64,000 nt of DNA from Zanthoxylum bungeanum (lineage: Eukaryota; Streptophyta; Magnoliopsida; Sapindales; Rutaceae). The stretch lies in the NCBI GenBank assembly GCA_019454045.1, contig SKCR01033646.1, positions 372,001-436,000 on the forward strand. The letters are read 5' to 3'. Below the pieces are notes generated by a model that saw nothing but the letters and a program-made list of their open reading frames with translations, made no database searches and was not told where the DNA came from. Positions 56,147 to 64,000 of the stretch are shown piece by piece (within the stretch, counting starts at the first letter, position 1; each line of letters opens with the position of its first letter). The translations under genes were made by a program, and so were the position numbers.

Positions 56147-57935
56147 TGTCACAACCCGTCCCCTTAGGTAGGGTAGGGGTGAGACGGAGACTTGAAAGGA
56201 CAGAGTTTCCTTTGTAATATGGACTAATCCTCCAAAAATAAATAAATTCAAAACTGAATAAAAATCCTCATATCAATAGGATCTCCATGATCCAACTCAA
56301 AAGAATATTCATGCTAAAGTATAAATATTCTCATTATCAAATAAAGGCTCAATGTCTATATCCAAATAACAATTTCTCTCAAGAATGACATTTCTAGAAC
56401 TATAATCTCAAAACATAATAAAAACACTCTACTGTTGGCACAACCTTTCTCTATGGCAGGAAATGATGATAAAAAAGGCAGATGAAAAAGAATTATCTAC
56501 TAATCTGCTAAGCCTGAAATGTTAAAGAAATGGGTAAAGCTCACACTAGTGCAATGGATCACAGATTAGTGCCATGGATAAACAAGTAAACAAGCGGAGC
56601 GAATAAGTCTTTCATAATATAAATAAATACATAAAGCTGTAAATCGATTATCAAACATTTACTTGAAATCTTAAATCTCATTTCTCATAAAACTCATTTT
56701 GCTCAAGAATACTCTGTAATAATAAAGCTGTTGTTTATCATCTATATGCACACTCTCGTGACAATATGGCAAAGCTGGCAACGGGGACATCCTCACGGCA
56801 ATAACTGGCATCCGGAGCAAAAATTGGCAACATGAGACCTCGTCTCACGGGAAATAAACTGGCACATAAAGTACACGGGGTACATCCTAACATAAAAATC
56901 ATTTCGAAAACAATGCTCATATATCTCAAATCATGCAAGTTTCTCATATATCACAAACACATGATTTCAAAATAATCAATATTCGATCCATACTTTATAC
57001 CAAAATATAAAATTTTCTAAAAACAAAATCATTTGATGAATTACCTTAAAAATTCCTTTAAAAAAAACATACATACTATATACTTGGAAAACATCAATAT
57101 TACAGGCTTATCCACGCACCTGGTGAGCTGACTATAGAGAAAAGAACTATGCAGCAGGACCGTCCCCGCTTACGGTATCACGATCACCTAAAGAGACAAA
57201 GAATTATACAAAAATTAAGATTCGAAGGTCCGTTACTACTCGGAATAGTCAAGAAATTACGGAGGAAGACTCGGGACGTCGGAGGGAACAAAACTGTCTG
57301 GCGCGTGTTGTCCACGCGCCACTCATCCAGGTCGCGCATGGGGACTCACGCGCCACGCACAAGGCATGCGTGAGTGCCACACGTCTGTCGGAGGCCAAAA
57401 ATTTGACGGCCGAGTGTTTGTCTCTCCCTCCCGGTTCTATTGCCGCTGACGGTTCGTCAATCGGAGTTCCGGATCAACAGGAAATCGAGAAAAACCACTA
57501 AAAGTTTCTTACCGGGATTTTTACGGAAATATGAAGTTTCCCGCGATGAAGCTACCACCAAAATAATTCTCTCGTCAAAATCTACTCTTTTCCTCAAAGA
57601 CTCGGTCAAAAACGACTCCGAATCGGACGAATCGGGACCAAAATCCTCTCTTTTCTCTCTTTTTTTTCTTTCTTTTTCTCTCTTTTCTCTCTCTCCCACG
57701 CCTGCTCTCTTTCACTCGCGGCTGCTGTGGTTTTGCAAATAATGAAAAGCCAATTAGGTTTTCATTTTTCTTTTTATTTTATAATATAATGCAATTATCA
57801 ATTATCTCCCTAAGCTTGTCCCTTTTAATTTTTAATTCCAATTTTTTACAAACTTAACAATTTAACCCCTAAATTTCAAATACATCCAATTTAATAAATT
57901 AAAATATGGGTAAAAAATTAAATTGGGGTGTTACA
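56147..57935 (-). repeat. 5' LTR of the small-interior element
   Basis: TGTCACAACCCG to TGTTACA in plus reading. Pairs with 44636-46390. Confidence 0.87.
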
Positions 57936-57940
57936 TATAT

Positions 57941-58372
57941 GATTTTAATAACACTGATATTTTCAAATTTTATAGATTAAAATATTATTATAACAATTCT
58001 GATTTTCCTTTAAATATATTACCAGGTCGGAAAGTTATTAGTAATGGCTTGAGTACTGATGATCACATCTTTTCTATATAATAAAGCATGCGTGGAAATT
58101 GTTAGGCAAGTTTGAAACCAGAAACCAGTTTTCTCACATTGGCCGTCTAATAAAATACTTTAACAACCAAATATAAGCAAGTACAAAGTGGTAAACGTTT
58201 CTTTATTTCCTAATGTTTGAGCTAATTACTCAATTATTTCTGAATTTTTTAAAATATTTAAAAGATTAGACTGTTTATGATGGTTGTTTGAAAGTTATTA
58301 TCCCGAGGAAGGTTCGGATACCGAAGAGGGATAGAGTGGAAATAACACAAGTCAAAAGTGAAATGACAAAAA
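57941..58372 (+). repeat. Duplicated segment, copy B (right part)
   Basis: It aligns with copy A from about 29895 to 30487, without the SINE of copy A. The homology ends near AAGTGAAATGACAAAA, where an LTR fragment begins. Confidence 0.85.
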
Positions 58373-58375
58373 ACG

Positions 58376-60275
58376 TGAGTATGATACCTTATCCTTTGAG
58401 TAGTTATTTATTTGAAACTTAACTCACTCATTATCTTATCTTCCCTACCTTTTTGTTGCCCACTAACCACTACTCCTAACATAATAACATCACTACCTCC
58501 TTTTATTATAATTAAAACTAACCCTAATTGTTTTCCTTTAGTGTGTGTTTGGTGAGAATCAATTGAGGGTGAGCAATATATTGGATTATTTTCATAGACA
58601 AATGAGTAGTTAGAGAGAGAAACAGAACCGTAGAGAGAAAAAAACACAAAACCAGAAGAGAGAGAAAGTTAGGTAGGAGAGAGAAAGGGTTGTTCGACGT
58701 CTTCCGGTCACCTTTTCTGGTGAGTGACCACTCCAGGAGAATCCTCTCGCTGAGACGAAGCTAACGCCACCGGTCTAATTGCCTGAAGCCTCTGCACGCG
58801 CTCCCACGCGCCGCCGCAACGCTGCTCCACGCGCCTATGCCCGCCGTGCGTGCATTACACCTCTTGGACCAGAATCTTCCACTCGTCGAGATACGTGGGT
58901 TAGACATCTCGGTTGCCCAATTCTGACCTTCAGTTTTCGTTAAACGAGCCAAAAATGAGAGTTAACGTCGTTTGATCATTCGTCGGTGACCACCGAGCAT
59001 CCGCCATTACCACCACTGTCGTTGTGGTCATGGTGACGTGTGATGTTTGTTGATCACCTCGTTCTGAAATTTTGAAGTAGTTGGAGCTCGGTACATTATA
59101 TTTTACAGTTTTAGGGGTGTAAATGTAATATTTTGAGAGTTTTGGACTTATTCGTAAATTGGCATGTTTAGGGACATAAATGTATGAATTCTGATTTCTA
59201 GTGAGTAATAGGTGATAAATGAGAGTTTTTGGACTAAATTAATAATATTGGAGAGTATTGGGGATTAAATTATAAATTTAGAAAGTTTAGGGGTAAAATC
59301 ATAATTTTAGTAAAATACAGGGACCTGATCGTAATTTTACAATTTTTCCAGATTTTAACAAGGATATATATATATATATATATAGTTTTACGTGGATTGA
59401 GGTAAGTACAAAACACGATGATTCCCTTAACATAAATGTTTGTTGGTTGATGTTTGATATATGAGGTTATGTAATATAGTATAAATATAGTTATGCATAT
59501 ATGTTTGGGAATTAAATTGAGTAATTGATAGCATGAGAATATAAATTGTGAGTATAAATTTTGGGTATAACTGTGTGTTGTACTATGAATCGAAGTATTT
59601 GAGTATTATGTGACTTTGAGATTAGAATGATGGTTGGAGTGAGATGATGTGTGTGGTATTGGATGTTGTGTGTTATATTTGTTATGCTGCCGGATTTAGT
59701 ATAGTAATGGTCGGAGATGCGAGGTTATGCGAGTTTAGCAGATGCGTGTGGTTCAGTCCCCATCTTGCACATTTATGCGAGGTTATATGGTGGGAAACCT
59801 TGAGAGGTGAGATGTTAATACTCTTAATGGTTTCAATCCATTATTATACCGAATCCGGCTAGCAAACCTTGTTTGATTGAGATGTTATGTTGTGAATATG
59901 TTTCGTATGTGATAGTCCTTATATAACAATTATCATTTTCAATTATTAATTATTATTTATACATATTTTTTTGCTGAGGTCATGTTGAGAGTATGAGTAT
60001 TTTTACTCACTGAGCTCTTTAAGCTCACCCCTCATTTCCCAAATATCTCAGGTAGTTCGCCAGCGCAACAGTAGCAGTATCAGTATCAGGATTTGACTCG
60101 TTTGCCACAACCATCAGTCGGGTTGGTTCAGACATTTCTTTTGACTTTTGAGATAGAAGATTTAGGACAAACTTCACGTTTTCACATACTTTTGAGTGTA
60201 AACATTTACTTGAGATTTATTGGATTGTATTTTATGGAATATTATTTTTCTTTACAAATTTTGGTTCAATTGCAT
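58376..60275 (+). mobile_element. Inverted, truncated copy of the Tekay LTR family
   Basis: It matches the reverse complement of 16701-18613 and 1034-2687 over most of its length. Examples are CTTCCGGTCACCTTTTC near 58701, GGGACCTGATCGTAATTTTAC near 59321, and the AGTTCGCCAGCGCAACAGTAGC stretch near 60055. The last about 70 bases of the LTR are missing: homology stops near TTTGGTTCAATTGCATG at 60272. The left end is diverged. No interior and no TSD seen. Confidence 0.75.
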
Positions 60276-61182
60276 GTAAGTTCATTTACTTGAGAGTTAG
60301 GTATTGCTTTTTTTTTTTTGGTTGCATTTTAATCATTGAATTTTTACTAATCGGTTGTTGATTTTGATGCATTATATAATTTCTTAGCATATTAAAAGTC
60401 AAATAGTATCATTGCATTTGTCCTTGGTATTATGAACATGCATGACAAATAATACTCGAAAGAAAAAAACTTGGTACTATAGCTTCTCAGATGAAAAAGG
60501 AGCTTATCATATGAAAAAATAGAGCAAATAAAGAAAAAAAAGGGGGGATGAATTTGCACTTAAAAAAAGGGCTGAGAAAAAAAAAAGATAATACAACATA
60601 AATTGAAACAAATACTATTTCAAAGAAAATATGTCGGTATTCTAACTTACCAAACGAAATAAAAGACCAAGTAAAAAAGAATAAAAAGGATAAATATGTA
60701 TTACAAAAAAATAGTAAAAAACATATATCAGGAAATAAAGTTGGGGCTGGGGTATCAGGAAATAAAGTTGGTAACAAAGTTGGGGCTAAGGTCAGATTTT
60801 ATGATGTGAATATGAACAGAAGAGCTTTTGGGAATGTCTCCGGTACATTTGAAATTGGTAAGGAATTTCGTAATATTATGTTGATAAAAAGTCTCATAAA
60901 TTTTCAATTACTTTAGGATATTCATAGGTTTTTTCCTTTTAGGTTCAATATCCAGTCAACCACAATCACAATATTCGTGTATTCGAAATTGGTAAGAAAT
61001 TGTATATGTATGTGCAAAAAAATTAAAAAAAAAAAAATTAGGTTCAACGTTTGCTAAATCACAATCAAATATTCTTAAATCTAAGAAAAATACAGATGTC
61101 TTGGAAAAGAAAAATAGCAAATGTTAATACTTTGGAAGATATTGTTGATATTTCTGAGGTATTAGCTTTGGAATCTCTTTGC
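60276..61182. other. AT-rich sequence, nothing recognised
   Basis: Contains long A-rich tracts (60480-60760) and a repeat of ATATCAGGAAATAAAGTTGG near 60726 and 60752. No coding support. Confidence 0.45.
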
Positions 61183-61726
61183 TGTTAAAGTCAATAAATT
61201 TGACAAGCACCGAAAGGTGAAGAAAATAAATAAATAAAATATATGGATGGGTCTCGCATGTTTAAAAATAAAATAATAAAAAATTAAAATTTACTATTTG
61301 CACATTGAATAGAGATTTCAATAGAGATTTCATTTCATTATTTTCTCCATTCAATTCCCAATCAAATCCTCTGTATTTTAAAAGAGAAAAATATAATTCA
61401 TTCTTAAGAGTTTGTGAGAGAGTTGTAATTATCCTATTCTAAGATAGTGTAAGATTGTTCACTCCTTGTGTTTAGAGAGATGTTGTAAAATTCTTTCCAC
61501 TATAGTGAAATCCTTCTACTTTTACCCGTGGATGTTTCCCTCACATTGAGGGTTTTACCACGTTAAATCTGTGTCTCATTGTTTTATTTTATTGTTAATA
61601 TTTATGATAGGTTAAGCCTCTTAATTATTATTGTATTATTATATGGTAGGAAACGCCTCTTAAACTAACAATTATTCTCAATTTCTATTTACTTGCGTGC
61701 CAGCTTCAGCCCATGATCTCCTAACA
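61183..61726 (+). mobile_element. Probable copia-type 5' LTR with PBS
   Basis: It ends ATCTCCTAACA followed by GCGGTATCAGCGCTTCAGG, a PBS-like sequence with two changes from GGTATCAGAGC. The 3' part (GTGGATGTTTCCCTCACATTG, CCACGTTAAATC) is usual for copia LTRs. The start TGTTAAAG at 61183 is a guess. No coding follows before the next LTR piece at 61838. Confidence 0.6.
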
Positions 61727-61837
61727 GCGGTATCAGCGCTTCAGGTTCAGGGTTATTGTTCCAAGAGACTATTCACGGAGATTGTCACATATACGATATA
61801 GTACTATTCACATATATGGTACTATTCATATATACAG

Positions 61838-62880
61838 TGTTGGGGTTTTCTTAAAGGCGCAGGCGGAAGCGCTGTTCGGGCGAAATCGTAACTTTAAAAT
61901 TTTTTAAACTTACTGAATAAATTATTCAATATCCCATATGAATAATTCATTCATATTTCACCTAATCATATTTATTCGATATCAAATAACGACATAAATA
62001 ATTTAGAAACACCACGAAATTTTTACGAAAATATTTTTCCGTAAAATGGCATAAAATATTTTTTTGTCTGAACCGACCAACCAATACACAAGGGGGATGC
62101 TTGGGCAGCCCCAATAGTACTTGGGAAGTTCATGGGTTTCCCGAACAGTGACCAACTCACAGTTTGGACAGCCGTCACTCGGTAAGCCCGAAACTTACCT
62201 GGTAACGTCGTTTTTCACCGTTTTCGCATATTTTCACTCCGAAACAGTTTCCGAAAATTATTCCAATGCGAAATAAACATCCAATATATTTTTCATCACC
62301 AAAATTCTAGAATTTCCATATCTGATTTGGGTGCCAAAAATATCATTTTCATGTTTTAAATCCAATTATCTCAACATTAATCATATTAATATTTACACCA
62401 ATGAAAGCCACCACCAATGAAGAACTCAAGAACAATTTTAGGAGTTATATGAGTGGTCATAACACTCTAGAATGGCAACAAGTCATCAAATGATAAAATT
62501 GAACTAATATTACATTAATATTACCCAATCTTACTTCACACATGTATCTAGCCTCCAAATTCATCCTTCAAATGAAAAAGCCCCAAAAACCAAGAAAGAA
62601 AGAAACCCTAGAACTATTTTAAATATTCAAGAACAAGAAACAAACTTTCTAAGCTTAAGAATATTAAAGATTACCTCAAATTCTTCAAATTTCCTTAAGC
62701 TTTCTTCTTGATTTATTCACTTTCTCTCAAGTTTTTCTCAAAAATAATTTTGGAAGCTCTCTAAAAATGGTGGAAACTTGGCCAAGACAAGCTTAATGAA
62801 AGAGAAAATATTTTTTTCCTTTTAATATGCACATGGCCGAAATTTAGCAGGAGGGGCATTTTTGTCATTTTGAAAAAAAT
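61838..62880 (-). mobile_element. LTR-like relic, copia-type end
   Basis: It starts TGTTGGGGTTTTCTTAAAGG in plus reading, followed by GCAGGCGGAAGCG. On the minus strand this resembles the CGCTTCCGCTGCG..AAACCCTACA end of the copia-like LTR at 49150-49198. Its other end is cut by the Tat-like LTR at 62884. No partner in the window. Confidence 0.5.
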
Positions 62881-63369
62881 ATCTGATGAGCGTAAAATAT
62901 ATCAATATTTACCGCCCATTTTACTTTATATCAATATTCACATCTTCTCGAGTTTTATGAACGTTTTGATGTGTTTTAGTTTATTTTACAGATAAAATAA
63001 AATCGAGAATTAATGGAATCAATCAGGATAAAATGTGGAACAAATAAGGGCAAAAAATGGACTTGACATTTTGATTTTGGAGATTGGAAACTTGAAATGG
63101 CGTTCTAACGAAGTACAATTTCGGAAATTCCAACTTTGCGTAATTGTCGTAATTTGGCCATAACTTTTTACTCTGATATCAGATTGAGGTGATTAAAGTT
63201 CCAGATTAAAGAAGACTCAAAGATCTACAACTTTGAAGTTCATAATAATTTCAAATTCTGAAGTTTCCATGACCGAAATTGATAAAATATCCAGAAGTGT
63301 TATGTGTAATATTTAAAGTTATTTTCAAAAAAAAATAATAATAGAATGAAAATTGAAAATTGTCAAACT

Positions 63370-63401
63370 TCCACCAAACATGCAAAAGCATGTTTGGTGG
63401 A
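63370..63401. repeat. Perfect inverted repeat upstream of the LTR TATA box
   Basis: Arms TCCACCAAACATGC (63370-63383) and GCATGTTTGGTGGA (63388-63401) with an AAAA loop. A further partial copy, CATGTTTGGTGGAG, lies at about 63413. Confidence 0.9.
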
Positions 63402-63725
63402 GGATTTGATGTCATGTTTGGTGGAGCAATTGTTGGAGAAATTGGTGGAAGCCTTTAGATTTGCCTATAAATACCAAGCTAAACTTTGTAAATTTTTCAT
63501 GTTTTCTTTGGAGGAATTTCTCCATGAAAACCTAAAGGAAAGTGTCTAGTATATTTATTTAAGTTTTCTTGTATTTTCTTTTTATTTAATTAATGAAATT
63601 TTGTGTATTTTCATTTACAGCATGAGCATGTAATCTCATTCTGCTGGGGTGAAAATGTGAGACTTTTAATATAATAAATTAGATTAATCTCTATTTTTTT
63701 AATTAAAATTTTGATTAATTAGTTA

Positions 63726-63900
63726 CTGCCTATATGGCCGGTTTAGGTGACAACCTTATTTATCTCCTATATGGTCGGTTTTACATTCCAGACATAGTTT
63801 CCGCCTATATGGTCGGTTTAGGTAATAACATTGTTACCGCCTATATGGTCGGTTGGACTTAATTGAGACAAATGGAATTTTCGCCTTTATGGTATGGTTA
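63726..63900 (+). repeat. Minisatellite, CCGCCTATATGG(C/T)CGGTT core
   Basis: About five units with the core CCGCCTATATGGTCGGTTT, a variant of the unit at 5686-5890. Confidence 0.85.
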
Positions 63901-64000
63901 AATATAATTAATTAATCGGTAAACATTGACAATAAAGGAGATTTCTAATTTTGAAATATTAAAAGTGGATCCTCTAACCCCCAGCATTTTCTTCCATTAT

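Larger units (their letters stand above)
44636..57935 (-). mobile_element. Gypsy-like LTR element with a 0.3-kb non-coding interior
   Basis: LTRs 44636-46390 and 56147-57935 (about 1.76 and 1.79 kb) match each other well. The PBS TGGTATCAGAGCGC (56127-56140, minus) and the GAGGATAAAATTTC wording next to the left LTR give minus orientation. Once the nested copia-like element (46578-56000 and one TSD) is removed, only about 330 bp of interior remains, without gag or pol. The flanks GGTAT and TATAT match only in part as TSD. LTR ends (TGTAACACCCC / GTGTGACA) are chromovirus-like. It is non-autonomous and would need another element's proteins. Confidence 0.85.
62884..64000 (+). mobile_element. 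Tat-like LTR, fourth copy, cut by the window end
   Basis: It starts TGATGAGCGT, then TTTACCGCCCATT, then CTCGAGTTTTATGAACGTTT as in the family. The TATA box TATAAATA is at 63466-63473. The CCGCCTATATGGCCGG minisatellite is at 63726-63900. Its upstream U3 has no ACGT cluster and instead has a perfect hairpin (63370-63401). Whether it is solo or part of an element cannot be seen. Confidence 0.8.

Noticed and set aside
63346..63549. Plus-strand 67-codon frame in the last LTR
   Set aside because: Covers the inverted repeat and TATA box of the LTR; it is promoter sequence, not coding.

Overview
The window is nuclear DNA of a flowering plant, most likely a eudicot. The evidence is AT-rich intergenic sequence, an intron-containing R2R3-MYB gene, tRNA-derived SINEs, hAT transposons, and Ty3/gypsy and Ty1/copia LTR retrotransposons with plant-type primer binding sites. 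The species cannot be told from the sequence alone. Only one intact host gene is visible: a three-exon R2R3-MYB transcription factor at 21118..22064 (+). Nearly everything else is mobile-element DNA, much of it nested.

Layout. (1) 1034..18613 is one degraded chromodomain-bearing Ty3/gypsy (Tekay/Del-like) element on the minus strand, with TSD TATTC. Its integrase is split by a Tat-like LTR element (3606..6799, TSD GTACT) and by a non-coding LTR element (7321..13150, imperfect TSD GTCAT/GTCAC) that carries a long tandem-repeat array. (2) 18619..22384 holds SINE relics, an LTR relic with CGTTCGAACG palindromes, and the MYB gene. (3) 22385..30487 is copy A of a duplicated segment. It has gained a SINE, an autonomous-type but broken hAT transposon (itself holding a solo LTR), a hAT MITE and another SINE. 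(4) 30488..32622 holds an 87-bp double-hairpin sequence present twice, on either side of a solo LTR. (5) 32628..42846 is a non-autonomous Tat-like element with a gag-start ORF, tandem arrays and an antisense extra ORF. It is interrupted by two further LTRs. (6) 42952..58372 is copy B of the duplicated segment, lacking the SINE/hAT insertions of copy A. It is interrupted instead by a gypsy-like element with almost no interior (44636..57935), which is itself interrupted by a 9.4-kb copia-like element with no detectable protein-coding capacity (46578..56000, TSD AACTG). (7) 58376..64000 holds an inverted truncated copy of the Tekay LTR, copia-type LTR pieces, and a fourth Tat-like LTR running off the window end.

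How it fits together. Copies A and B act as mutual empty-site controls, so several insertions can be dated relative to the duplication. A hAT MITE (29590..29911) is shared and predates it. The other named insertions are specific to one copy. None of the elements appears able to make its own complete protein set: gag-pol and transposase reading frames are all broken, and four LTR elements have little or no coding interior. The most unusual points are an LTR whose TATA-to-end part has been replaced by that of another family (1477..1766); LTR promoters with dense ACGT-core motifs and perfect GCGTCGCGACGC palindromes; a TGACGTCA box exactly 34 nt upstream of TATA in three related LTRs; and the duplicated double-hairpin segment. 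I did not find a previously undescribed protein system.
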